From Crossaster papposus (lineage: Eukaryota > Echinodermata > Asteroidea > Velatida > Solasteridae): a DNA stretch of 64,000 bases. The notes beneath the pieces were generated by a model. It was not told the DNA's origin, did no database searches, and saw only the letters and a program-made list of their open reading frames with translations. The stretch spans positions 1 to 64,000 of the forward strand of contig JBAIAA010000397.1 of NCBI GenBank assembly GCA_037893245.1. Direction: 5' to 3'. Below are positions 34,507-45,640 of the stretch, piece by piece (the first letter of the stretch is position 1; each line of letters starts with the position of its first letter). The position numbers were made by a program, and so were the translations under genes.

Positions 34507-36810
34507 TAGTCTTTGGGCAAGACGTTGCTAAATTCGCAGCCACGAGAGGGCGCTTTCGCGACAAACCATCATCACTCGCCATCCTGTCCGTAACAACGTC
34601 TTTGGAATTACGTAAAAAAAATTACCAAAAACGGTAAAAAACTAGTGCGCATGCGCTATTTATGTATGTTAATGAAGGAAATTTGTTCTTCGCGCACGCG
34701 CACATACGACAGCTAGTGTACAATAGGTCAGGTAGCAAGTACCGAGATATACTCACACGAATCATCAGAAACTCGCCGGCACGGTTTTCTCCGTGTGCAC
34801 GGTGGGCTCCGAGATGGCAGAAGGAGCGGACAGGAAAGCGGACATCATGTTTATTTCTAGTGATTTGGATAAATTTAACCTTTATTATAAGTGCATTGAG
34901 GTAGGAATACATTCCTAATCTTACATGTACCTCAATTGCAAGTGTTATCAAAGAATTAAATTTTGAAAATGATTCACATGTATTTTGAATTTCATTTGAG
35001 GCCAAAAAGAATTAACAAACAGCACTCTTATTCTTAATGTCGCTGTTTGCTGCTTTGTATTAATATAAACTGAAACTCAATTAGAATGACTAAATTGGCA
35101 ACTGCAGTGTAAAGATAAAATGTGTCTAATACTAATTATAGTTTTCCCCTCTGAAAAATAGGCCATGTCCGAATTCCTTGGCTGCAGCTTAAATTGCATA
35201 AAAGTCTGTGGGAATATTTTAGTAAGAATTAATTGATGATTACCCTGAAGCTTGCTTAGCCCAGTAATATACCCAGCCCGATATGATGAGACCAAGGGAC
35301 TACCCTTAGACCACCATATACCACCATATACACTCTATACTTACCTAACGCCCCCCCCCCCCCTATTCCCTAAAAAACTACAAAGAATCATGAAAAAAAC
35401 AGAATATTCCGCAAGCACAATGGCGACCGGACCAGAAAGGACGGGGGGGGGGGGGGCAATTTTAAAATTATATGAAAAGGCACATAATAATATACGTAAG
35501 CAAAATTGTTTCCTTTGAGAAGTTGGGTTACTGATACCCCCTTCACATACACGGATTTTTCTTACGAGTCTTTACGGATCGCACAGATTCACAGATCGTT
35601 CATAGATCCTTACGATTTGGCCAGTTTTACGACTGATTTAAGTGTTTTTACGAGTTATATTACGGGCTATTTACGGTTTATTACGGATTATTACGAGTTA
35701 TTGCCATGTATTTACGAGTCCTCAGGATTTGTTGCCAAAAAATATATATATCCTGCAAATCTCAATGTACATGTACAATCATTCGTAAAGTATACGTATT
35801 TATTATTAAAGTACTCGTAACTACACGTAAAGTGCTCGTAATAACTCGTAACAATCCGTAAAGCCATCGTAACACGACCCGAATGAAATCGTTAACAACA
35901 CGTAAGCACTCGTAATAATCCGTAAACAAATCGTAAACTAACCGTAACAAATTGTTAAAAAAATTGTTACGAGTCATTTACGGATTTTTGCGAGCAGTTT
36001 ACGGATGGTTACGTGTTGTTGCGAGTGGTTTACGATACTTACGGATTGTTACAAGCTTTTTACGAGTTATTTACGGAAAACTCAAACCGTGGACAATCGT
36101 AAGATTTGTTTGTGTCTGCGAGTTGTTGCGAGTTGTGACGAATTATTTACGATACCAGCGAGTTATTTACGGATGCTTGCGATTGACTACGAGTTGGCGA
36201 TCCGTAAGGACTCGTAAAACAAATCCGTGTATGTGAAGGGTGTATAAAGATCCTAAAAAAAAATTTGAAAAATAAATTGCAAAGGTAAAATTCGTCCTGA
36301 ATTTATGACTAAAGAAATTCATGAAAATAAATATATTTTAAGGGGATCGTTGTCATTTTCAAAATACCAAACGGATTCTGCCTTTAAAACTTGTTGGCAA
36401 GAGATGACCCTAATAATAATTAATATGTACCGAAAAGTCTTCCATTTTCACGAATAACGTTGAACACGTTTGATGATAAAATGTGTACAGTATGTACATG
36501 TACATGTACATTTGTGTACAGTACACCATGGAGGAATATTCCTCCATGAGTACACGTATACATGTGTACACACACACGTACATGTACATCCAGATGCAAT
36601 GAGAAGTTGAGTCAGGGTGTTAGACCTATGCATATGTATGTTTATGCAAAGTACGTAATGTACGCTGCATTCATTAGGCTAAGCAGGTGCGTGCGCATAT
36701 CTCTACATCGACGTAATTCCAAAGACGTTGTTACGGACAGGATGGCGAGTGATGATGGTTTGTCGCGAAAGCGCCCTCTCGTGGCTGCGAATAGTCTTGC
36801 CCAAAGACTA
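34507..36810. mobile_element. 2.3-kb TIR element with 9-bp target duplication
   Basis: Ends TAGTCTTTGGGC...GCCCAAAGACTA, with TIRs of ~105 bp (both ends contain CGAGAGGGCGCTTTCGCG). The flanks are TACTCACCA at 34498-34506 and 36811-36819. The right arm of the palindrome holds the empty site with a single copy, in inverse orientation, at ~48985-48993. Nine-bp duplications are typical of Mutator-like elements (including Rehavkus), but no transposase is present and the family is inferred from that alone. Contents include a delta-like fragment (35264-35400), a G tract and a nested foldback MITE. Confidence 0.75.
35537..36242. mobile_element. Foldback MITE built of TTACGAGT / TTACGGAT words
   Basis: Terminal repeats CCCTTCACATACACGGAT occur at both ends in inverse orientation and are flanked by TA. 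The ~700-bp interior is composed almost entirely of degenerate 8-16 bp words TTACGAGT and TTACGGAT. They are forward at 35560-35710, inverted at 35815-35950, forward again at 35965-36190 and inverted at the right end. Open frames on both strands are by-products of this simple structure. Confidence 0.6.
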
Positions 36811-36817
36811 TACTCAC

Positions 36818-36998
36818 CAGCAAAACAATAATCAACACGATATTTCCGTTTATTTGCACCGTAATAATTATTGCGTAGTTTAGGATATCTTTCAAAACCG
36901 CCGTTCTTGTCGTACAATGGTGACAAAAGTGACATAATTACACAATAATGTGGACAAAAACATACCATTTTGCACGGTAAAGTTTCGTTGTCTGCCAT
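36818..36998 (-). CDS. Left-arm copy, exon 1 of putative two-exon gene
   Basis: Inverted duplicate of 48806-48986. It starts MADNETLPCKMVCFCPHYC on the minus strand and ends at a consensus splice donor, CTG|GTGAGTA. The 9-bp duplication of the 2.3-kb element (36811-36819) is exactly this donor sequence, so the donor is preserved next to the exon. Reading through without splicing enters the inserted TIR and stays open for a while, which is coincidental. Confidence 0.35.
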
Positions 36999-39040
36999 TT
37001 GTTGTTGTTAGTCGAACCATAGCTCCATGGTCTAACTAATCACTATGGTTAACCATGGAGGAAGGAATAGTCCTTGATCGAGCTTTTAATTGCTCCTGCA
37101 TTGTGACGAGTTTGTCGCTATGTGTTGTCCACGTACGTGTACACAACCTATTATTAACTGTTGGTTTAATCGTGCATGGTTCATTGGGTCTTTAGAATTT
37201 AGCGGGGGATCTCCACGCGTTATGTAACAGCGATGAGTCATTGAAGGGTGGTAAACATCCGGACTTGTCCGATTCTGTTCAGTCGTATGGTCTGGAATTC
37301 ACGGTAATTTTAAACGTCCCCGTAGTGCGCAATCAGTGTTTTGAGCGCAATTGTACATTGAAGGAACGTGAACCATTTACACATTTTTATTGTTCGTTTT
37401 ACTAATTTAGCTGTTCATTTGCTATTTCTCGCTCCTTTTGCCCATTTATTTATTTCGCGGCACCCTACAGTATGTGGTTTAGCCACTCCGCTACATAATA
37501 ATAGACGTGATAACGTCTCGTGTACAAACAAACACGACAAAGCTATTCATCATTAGCAAACTTCTATTTTATATAACCGGATGATATCGACTACAGGCCT
37601 TGTGGTTTACCGTTATATGCACATGTATATGTAAACAACAATAAGCAAGAGCCGCTGCAAGCAAAGTGATATCTTAATTTGTTATTCTGACGTCACCCGA
37701 CCACTATGCAAGGCCAAAGAAAGAAACTTGTACAAACACTCTGATTTTGGATTACCTTTTGACAGGAAAGGATGTTACTCCTAAACATTTTTTGGTATAC
37801 AATATACATTTACTTATATGTACACATACTTATACTTGGATTTGACCTAGTTCACCCTACATAGGACCCAATAAACAAATAGGGCCTACAAGAAACCAAA
37901 TTAAATAAAAACACCAAGAAAATATGGTGATTATCTACGAGAAGAAACTACGAGAAGAAATATTTACGTAAACAAATAAAAGCATAACGGCGAATACAAT
38001 AAATAGACAACGGGTGTCTAAAACCAGCCGGAACTCACTCAATTGGTCAACGGGCAATATACAGTTTCAAGTATTTTATTTTAATTCCACTTCGAATAAT
38101 ACAATAATTACATGATAATGATACGACTTAAACTGATCAAATAACGGATTAAAAGAAAACAATTACCGTCGTACGTAAACAACTTGTTCATTCTCTATAA
38201 CATAACGTCTTGCAATCAACTTTATTCACGGCGTCTTCAACTTCGCAGTCCATAAAAAGCAAACTCATTGAACAAAGAGAATGCCGACTTATGTTTTGTA
38301 AAAAGAGTAAACCCAAGTAACTTGTTTTCTTTTTCTCCCATGCGATGGTAGAGGTAAACAAATCTCGAGCTGTTCAGTTATACGTGTTGTTTTAGAAGAA
38401 ATCATTTCAATAGTTCATCGGAATTGCGTTTGTCGTCTTCAGATTTGTACAATGTCGTCCATGAAATTAAAAACAAAAACAAATTAAAGTGTGTTTGTAG
38501 GCCTAATTGCAATCGTCCGTCAATGAGAGATGTTTTTTGTCATATACATGTACATGCATTCTTTATATAAATAATTAGTTAGGGCATAATTTTAAATAAA
38601 TCTTGAAACTACTGGTAGATAAACGCTCAGTGAATGTATTTTGACCTTGATATGATTACAAAATATTTACGAACAGTCAAATGGTTATACGCGTAGAAAA
38701 TGCTACCATAATATAATTTATATACATTTACATTCGTGGACAAATTAAAAAATGCATCAATTTTTTTTCTCGTAAACTTACTAAGACCGTAATTTATACT
38801 ACACTAAAGATTCAGGTTAATTTAACAAATGTACACTCGGCTTTGAACTATTCTGCCATGTACAAAGCGCAACTTGCTTGTATATATTGTTTATTTTAGT
38901 TAGAAATGACTGCATGAGGTAAAAACAAAATGTACGATGCAGAAATAAAAACTTATGTACAAAAAACAACCTAAAAATCGGAATTATTGCCTTTATCTGA
39001 GAACCTGGTTTTGAGTGCGTAAGTGCGACACAATTATGGT
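36999..39040. other. Non-coding part of left arm
   Basis: AT-rich arm sequence with no supported gene. It is matched in inverse by 46766-48805. A 62-codon frame at 37368-37556 is mirrored at 48250-48438, but it opposes the direction of the other arm genes and has no recognisable domain. An imperfect inverted word pair around CCATGGTTAACCATAG lies just 5' of exon 1 (37005-37060). Confidence 0.5.
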
Positions 39041-39245
39041 ATTAGAACTTGAGTAACAAATTAGTAAAAAAGATCAACAAATGAGTAAATAGAGCAACAA
39101 ATGAGTAAATAGAGCAACAAATGAGTAAATAGAGCAGCAAATGAATAAACAATGAGTAAAATAGAGCAACAAATGAGTAAAAAGAGCAACAAATTAGTAA
39201 AAAGAGCAGCAAATGAGTCAAATGAGCAGCAAATAAGTAGAAGGG
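39041..39245. repeat. 20-bp tandem repeat (GAGTAAATAGAGCAACAAAT), left arm
   Basis: About nine imperfect 20-bp units, preceded by TATGGTATTAGAACTTGAGT. Followed at 39295-39330 by TTATATATTAAACGATTTCC and CATTCGGAGATTA. The same array plus adjoining sequence occurs beside the palindrome centre, so each copy of the zinc-finger gene is bracketed by inverted copies. Confidence 0.7.
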
Positions 39246-39941
39246 GCACACAAAGTGTAAAAGAAGCACAAACAGCAAGGAATTAGTAAAAATGGGTAAT
39301 TATATATTAAACGATTTCCTCCGTTCCTTGCCATTCGGAGATTAACCTTCAAATACTTCCACATTGCCACCGTGTCAATATAGGCCGGGGTCGCCATAGA
39401 ATTGGTTGTTTGTTTTGCCAATTATCACACAGAATACGTACGACTGATCCTTGCACTCGAGCAAGAGCCACGTAGTGATGTGTCGTTTCCTAACTTTTTT
39501 TTTGCGTTTACTTTTTAATTGTTATTATACATATTTTTTTATAATTATTTTGTTTGGCACTTTAGCAAATAATGGTAGCCGACAGCCCCTCTTAAAAGAG
39601 CGAGCATCTCCCTTCCTTCTCACTTCGTTTGCTCAAATACGCACCGAAAATGATCATCATGACTAAGTTTGACGTTTTGCCGAGTTGGTGACGTTTGATT
39701 TTATTCCCCAATATCATTTGCAACTTATATCGCTGTCCTCAATGTAACGTAAAAGTAGGAAATAACCATAATGGATTACTGTAAGAATGACTAACAGAGG
39801 TGACTCTTTGTATATTATTTTGTTTTTCTACCAAAAGAACAAGATTATTATTTTTAATACAGTAGTTTATTATTTTTAATACAGTAGATTCTCTGAAACT
39901 GTTAGTCTTTAATCATCAATGTCTTCCTCGTTATCTTCCTG
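39246..39941. other. 3' flank of left zinc-finger gene
   Basis: Contains CATTCGGAGATTAA-type sequence shared with the centre and an AT-rich stretch downstream of the gene, with a TATTTTTAATACAGTAG duplication at 39850-39885. No coding frame. Confidence 0.4.
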
Positions 39942-40601
39942 TTAATCGTGCTGGAACAGTCCGTTAAATTTGGCCGTGTGTTTAAGCATTACTCTGCTCA
40001 GGGCCTTGTTTATTTCCACGCCTTTGTTTACTTTTTCTTCTACATCTTCCACAATATCTTGATGCGTGTCATTATCTTTCAGATGTAGGAAACTTGACAA
40101 AAAATCCTCGTAGTTGTTGAAAAAAAAGATTCGCTTGACTGCCCAGAGGGTCTTCCTGCTGGCTTTTTCCACGGCTTGATCTTCATTCATACCCCGGTCG
40201 ACGTACTTTTCGTATTTGTTATTCAACATCTCCGTTGTGGATTCTTTGTCTTCTGCCAACCAGTCTTTATAGGCGGCATTGTCTTCCAACTCAGAACTAG
40301 ACTCGTCTTCATCAGATGATTCGTCATCATATTCTACCTCCGTTTCAGATTCCGAACCATCTTCTTCGGCATCTTCGTTTTCGTCCTGCGAAGATTCAGT
40401 TTCACTGTTTTTTATTTCCAAAACTTTCAATCTACGCTTTTTAAAATCGGGCTCGGAATTATCCACGTCAGAATTGTCCGCAAGATCATCGTCAACTTCA
40501 TTTATTTTAGATGCCCCTTAAGCATGTACATTTTCTGCATGCCTCCGTAGGTTATATCTCCGTCCAAAGCTTCTATCACACTGGTGACAAGCATGGTGCA
40601 T
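39942..40601 (-). pseudogene. C2H2 zinc-finger / acidic protein gene, left arm
   Basis: From the ATG at 40601 the minus strand encodes a single C2H2 finger within the first 26 residues (C-x2-C-x12-H-x4-H, with the linker-like RRYNLRRH). An in-frame TAA follows at 40518-40520. The same frame then continues without interruption to 39942: an acidic Ser/Glu/Asp tract with a basic KKRRLK patch, then a charged helical C-terminal region of ~110 residues. If the TAA were sense the product would be ~219 aa. Short proteins with one N-terminal C2H2 finger, an acidic middle and a helical tail are recurrent in invertebrate repeats (from memory, function unknown). The identical stop is in the right copy, so it predates the palindrome or spread by conversion. 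Confidence 0.65.
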
Positions 40602-40679
40602 GTTTAACTGCAGTAATTACATCCATGTCGAGTCCGTGAAGGGTAATCTCCGAATGGCAAGAAACGGAAGAATTCGTTT

Positions 40680-41100
40680 AATATATAACTACTCATTTGT
40701 TGCTCTTTTTACTCTTGTTTACTCATTTGTTGCCCTTTTTACTATCCTTTTACTCATTTGCTGCTCATTTACTACTCAATTGTTACTCTTTTGTACTCGT
40801 TTGTTGCTCTTTTTACTCTCCTTTTACTCATTTGTTTATAAGTATACGCAGTATGGTATTAGAACTTGAGTAACAAATGAATAAAAGGAGAGTAAAAAGA
40901 GCAACAAACGAGTACAAAAGAGTAACAATTGAGTAGTAAATGAGCAGCAAATGAGTAAAAGGAGAGTAAAAAGGGCAACAAATGAGTAAACAAGAGTAAA
41001 AAGAGCAACAAATGAGTAAACAAAGAGTAAAAAAAGAGTAAAAAGCGTAACAAATGAGTAAACAAGAGTAAAAAGAGCAACAAATGAGTAGTTATATATT
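40680..41100. repeat. Palindrome centre with inverted GAGTAAA-type tandem arrays
   Basis: Left of centre, ACTCATTTGTTGCTCTTTTT units (40690-40833) mirror GAGTAAAAAGAGCAACAAAT units on the right (40876-41095). The unpaired loop is roughly 40834-40875 and includes GTATGGTATTAGAACTTGAG, the sequence that also precedes the array at 39041. Arrays are 20-30 bp periodic and imperfect. Long leucine/phenylalanine-rich frames here are repeat translations. Confidence 0.75.
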
Positions 41101-41178
41101 AAACGAATTCTTCCGTTTCTTGCCATTCGGAGATTACCCTTCACGGACTCGACATGGATGTAATTACTGCAGTTAAAC

Positions 41179-41837
41179 ATGCACCATGCTTGTCACCAGT
41201 GTGATAGAAGCTTTGGACGGAGATATAACCTACGGAGGCATGCAGAAAATGTACATGCTTAAGGGGCATCTAAAATAAATGAAGTTGACGATGATCTTGC
41301 GGACAATTCTGACGTGGATAATTCCGAGCCCGATTTTAAAAAGCGTAGATTGAAAGTTTTGGAAATAAAAAACAGTGAAACTAAATCTTCGCAGGACGAA
41401 AACGAAGATGCCGAAGAAGATGCTTCGGAATCTGAAACGGAGGTAGAATATGATGACGAATCATCTGATGAAGACGAGTCTAGTTCTGAGTTGGAAGACA
41501 ATGCCGCCTATAAAGACTGGTTGGCAGAAGACAAAGAATCCACAACGGAGATGTTGAATAACAAATACGAAAAGTACGTCGACCGGGGTATGAATGAAGA
41601 TCAAGCCGTGGAAAAAGCCAGCAGGAAGACCCTCTGGGCAGTCAAGCGAATCTTTTTTTCAACAACTACGAGGATTTTTTGTCAAGTTTCCTACATCTGA
41701 AAGATAATGACACGCATCAAGATATTGTGGAAGATGTAGAAGAAAAAGTAAACAAAGGCGTGGAAATAAACAAGGCCCTGAGCAGAGTAATGCTTAAACA
41801 CACGGCCAAATTTAACGGACTGTTCCAGCAAGATTAA
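41179..41837 (+). pseudogene. C2H2 zinc-finger / acidic protein gene, right arm
   Basis: Inverted duplicate of 39942-40601. The ATG is at 41179, the C2H2 finger at codons 5-26 and the shared TAA at 41260-41262. The acidic frame runs from 41263. A one-base loss in a T run (seven T at 41653-41659 against eight in the left copy) shifts the frame, so it terminates at ~41700. The remaining C-terminal coding sequence continues out of frame to the old stop at 41835-41837. A few substitutions distinguish the copies (for example Glu/Lys and Gly/Ala in the acidic tract). Confidence 0.65.
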
Positions 41838-42488
41838 CAGGAAGATAACGAGGAAGACATTGATGATTAAAGACTAATAGTTTCAGAGAATCTACTGTAT
41901 TAAAAATAATAAACTACTGTATTAAAAATAATAATCTTGTTCTTTTGGTAGAAAAACAAAATAATATACAAAGAGTCACCTCTGTTAGTCATTCTTACAG
42001 TAATCCATTATGGTTATTTCCTACATTTACGTTATAGTCCGGGAGCTTATGACACGAAATTAAGTCCCGTAGGCACCGAATGATTAGAACATGCCACCTA
42101 TCTAGATACCTAAATCAGACCCTCAGGAATAAGAAAAAACATGTTGGCAAAATGTTAAGTGTGGCAGAGGGCGGCCATCTTAGATTTCAAAATGGCCGCC
42201 ATTTTTAGCCTCTTTTTTGCCTAAATCAACGTTTAAATGTCATATGGAATCAATCTTTGAGGCTGTAAACCCCCTATTGTTTATGTCAAAGGTTGAAACT
42301 TTACAATTTGTATTTGCAGGAAAGAAAACATGAATGGCTGCCATCTTGCTTTTCAAAATGGCTGCACTGTTTTATTGTTGATGAATATGTTTTCCTTTCG
42401 ATGTCTCAAGAATTGTATGTGGCCAAAAGTATCTATAATTAACAAATAATTGTAGCTGTAAGTTGTACACATGCAACATGTGTAATTG

Positions 42489-43800
42489 GACAGAAGTTAT
42501 GTTCGCTGTCCCTCGTATCGACGAGACACTATATGCGCTGGTGGGTGCAGGGTGCAGAGTGGTTTTCCACTCTCGATTTAGCGTCTGTGTATTGGCAGGT
42601 TGACCTCGATGAGGATGCCAGCCAGAAGTCAACCTTTGTAGTGCGGAACGGTTTATACAGGTGGCGATGCATGCCCTTTGGTCTTTGCAACGCCCCTGCT
42701 ACCTTTGAAAGGGTGATGGAGAAGGTGATGGCAGGTCGTCAGTGGGACATCCTGCTGATATACCTGGACGATGTCATTGTGTTTGGCAAGACTGTGAAAG
42801 AAGGAATTGAACGACTACGAGTCGTCTTCTGCAGGTTGAGGTGACTTCACCGTTGCATGCGCTGACTGAAAAGTCGCGTGAGTTCCAGTGGACAGATGCC
42901 TGCCAACATGCATTTGTTGGGTTAAAGCAGAGACTACAGACAGCACCGGTGTTGGCATACCCCGTTCCTGATAGTGACTACATCTTAGATACAGATGCTA
43001 GTGGAGATGGGATTGGGGCAGTTTTGTCTCAGATCCATGACGGGGAAGAGAAGGTCCTCGACTTTGCAAGCCGTAAACTCAACAAGGCAGAGAGGAACTA
43101 CTGTGTTACTGGGAGAGAACTTCTGGCGGAAGTTGTCTACCTCAGGAAGTTTAGACAGTACTTGTATAGTCAGAAGGTGATACTCTAAACCGATCATGCT
43201 GCTTTTAGCTGGTTGCTTAATTTTAAGGATCCCGAGGGTCAGCTTGCCAGGTGGTTGGAAGTGATCAGCGAGTACGATTTGACGATTCAACACAGACCTG
43301 GGCGGAAGCATGGAAATGCTGATGGGTTGTCCCAGAATGCCTGCAAACAGTGTGGTCGTGCTGACGCTGATGAAGCGCCAGAGACAGTTGGGGCTGCGAA
43401 TAAGGCCAAGGTGACAACGACCAGTGAGGTTGACGATGGTCGCCATGAGGTTGACTCTGACGTGCTGATCCCAGAGGCAAGGGTTAGGGGCATTTTTGCT
43501 CAACCACACTTGCCTAAGGATGCAGTCAAAGAGGGTCAACTTGGTAACGGAAGTATTGGTTGGATGATTAGGTCAAAGGAGTCGGGCACAGTCGGCCCAG
43601 TTTAGAGACTGTGTCAGCCTCTGGTCCTCTTGTGATCAGTTGGAGGTGCTTGGGAGTCCGACGATGGGAAGTCGGTGAGGTTGCGACTACTACTTCCTGG
43701 GAGATTTAGAGAGGTCGTGCATGGTAGCCGGACGAGTGACCATACAAAGCATAGAAATTCAGCTTCCACTGGCATTCCTAAAAAATACCAAAATTCATAA
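42489..43800 (+). pseudogene. Ty3/gypsy reverse transcriptase-RNase H fragment
   Basis: RT is recognised from TLDLASVYWQV through CMPFGLCNAPATFERVM to LIYLDD (catalytic YLDD at 42761-42772). About 90 residues of RT connection are then deleted, and RNase H resumes at 42841 (ILDTDASGDGIGAVLSQ, then ASRKLNKAERNY). A stop at 43186-43188 replaces the residue before TDHAAFSWLL. The tail includes HRPGRKHGNADGLS and the pre-integrase linker. A one-base frameshift sits near 42540. No LTR was found at either side. Confidence 0.88.
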
Positions 43801-44059
43801 CGAGTAACAGATCATAATACAATATACACTGCATCCAATGCCAGAGCTGCAATCGAGCCACTCACATGTCACTAACAAATCACTCACAAATCACTTCGTC
43901 AAAGTTCATCAACAGCTCGCGAGTCGACCAAAAATGAATGATGCGTGACCGACTTGCAGCGACCCGCGACCAGAACACTGATATACAACACTACAAAGAG
44001 ACGATAAACACGACATGTATAACAAATTAATGATGAACCAGTTATTAAACAATCCTAAG

Positions 44060-44632
44060 ATATGCACCAGCAATTACCTCTTGACACACGTATTGAAAAG
44101 GTGGATGGCATTTTGAACAAATTAATTTCTAGTGCGACAGAGTGAAATGGGTGGAACACAAAGGAGGATGCCAGATATGTTGAATTTAAAATGATTATTC
44201 AATGGGTGTGAGGAGTCATGCATAATTTTGTTAACTTTCAACAAAACCCGATGCTCAAACAAGGAAACAATTGAGGGAAGATTCGAATTAATTATACGTT
44301 GGGCAATCTTCCTGGGTCTTTCTAACTTATTGATGTTTTCTTTTGACAAGTTACCAAAGTTACAGACAAGACAACAAGTAAGAATACTCTGAATCAAGGA
44401 CTGATAAAAGAGAATTAAAAACCTAATGTCAACGCACAATTCCTTCAATTTCCTCAGGAAATATAATCTTTGATTTGCTTTTCCTGCAACACTTTTACAG
44501 TTGGTCGTCCATGCTAGTTTACTATCAATCACAGTACCCAAATACTTGTACTCAGACAATTGCTGAATAGGTTGATCATGAATAACTAAAGGCTCATGAA
44601 CTACTGCTGACCGACGGAAATCAAAATCAAAA
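44060..44632 (-). pseudogene. LINE RT C-terminal fragment inserted in gypsy remnant
   Basis: Minus-strand translation from ~44632 gives EYKYLGTVIDSKLAW, KANQRLYFLRKL, CVDIRFLILFYQSLIQSIL and the terminal VPPISLCRTRN block, typical of the C-terminal part of CR1/Rex-like LINE ORF2. It lacks the RT core. It separates the gypsy RNase H and integrase portions and so was inserted between them. Confidence 0.75.
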
Positions 44633-44639
44633 ATTCATC

Positions 44640-45640
44640 AGATGTTGCGAGCTGTGTGGGAAGAGGATATCTCCTGCGAAGAGGAGAGTTTCCCCGATCC
44701 AACAGTATTTGGTGGGCGAGCCCATGGAGAGAGTGGCTGTGGACTTGCTGGGGCCACTCCCCGGCCCCCGGAGTGACAGTGGCAACGTCTGGATCATGGT
44801 ATTTGGTTACTACTGCTCCAAATGGATGGAGGCATACGCTCTGCCTGATGCTAAGGCAGAGACGGTAGCGAACAAGTTTGTCAGTGAGTTTGTCTGTCGG
44901 TTTGGCATTCCCTTGGAATTGCATTCCGATCAGGAGACAAACTTTAAGTCGGCGGTGTTTGGCGGGATGTGTAAGGTCCTGGGAACCATTAACATGGTTG
45001 CTGTGATGATTGATCCGAGGAGGAGACAGCGTGACTGGGACGAGTGTTTACCGTACGCATGTTTTGCTTATCGGTGCACTCCCCAAGAGTCCACTGGCGG
45101 GTCTCCAAACATGATGATGTTTGTAAGGGAGGCGAGGCTTCAAAATGATTTGCTGGTTGAGGGTCCTACAGTAGAGGACGCAACAGCGACAGATTTTGCC
45201 CAGAGGTTACGGCAGAATCTGCAAGAGGCACATGGCAGGGCCAGAGAGTGCCTGAAGCAGAGTGCCAAAAACCAGAAGCGAAATTACGATCACAGGGTAC
45301 ATGGCGAAAGCCTAAAGGAAGGCCAGTTTGCATGGCTGTACAAGCACGAGGGCGAGGAAGAAGGGAAGAAGGCTAGAACTTCGATGGGTAGGACCATACT
45401 TGGTGGTCAACAGACTCTCTGATGTGACCTACCGGATTTAGCTGAAGCCTGGGAGTAGGGTGGTTGTAGTTCACGGCGACCGACTGAAGCCATACACCGG
45501 CGAGAATTTTGAGACGTGGGGGTACCAGCCCAAGATAGTGGAGGAACCCTTGACCGAAGAACAAGATGAAGTTCCTAAGACCATGCCTAGTAACCTAATT
45601 GTAGAGTTAGGTGTAGGAGTAGAGGTTGAGCAAGGATAAC
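44640..45640 (+). pseudogene. Ty3/gypsy integrase fragment
   Basis: The HHCC end (CELCGRR-like), then EPMERVAVDLLGPLP with the first catalytic Asp, W(M)EAYALPDAKAETVA, and HSDQETNF with the second Asp. The block that should carry the catalytic Glu (SDGQVER-type) is deleted. Text passes directly to DWDECLPYACFAYR and the GPF/Y-type C-terminal region (GDRLKPYTGENF) to a stop near 45637. Frameshifted near 45390. Enzymatically dead. Confidence 0.85.

Noticed and set aside
36999-39040. 62-codon frame mirrored in both arms (37368-37556 / 48250-48438)
   Set aside because: Both copies are simply the same inverted DNA. It points against the other arm genes and has no domain.
40600-41180. Leucine/phenylalanine-rich membrane-like proteins across the palindrome centre
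   Set aside because: They are repeat translations of the 20-bp GAGTAAA/ACTCATT arrays, not conserved proteins.
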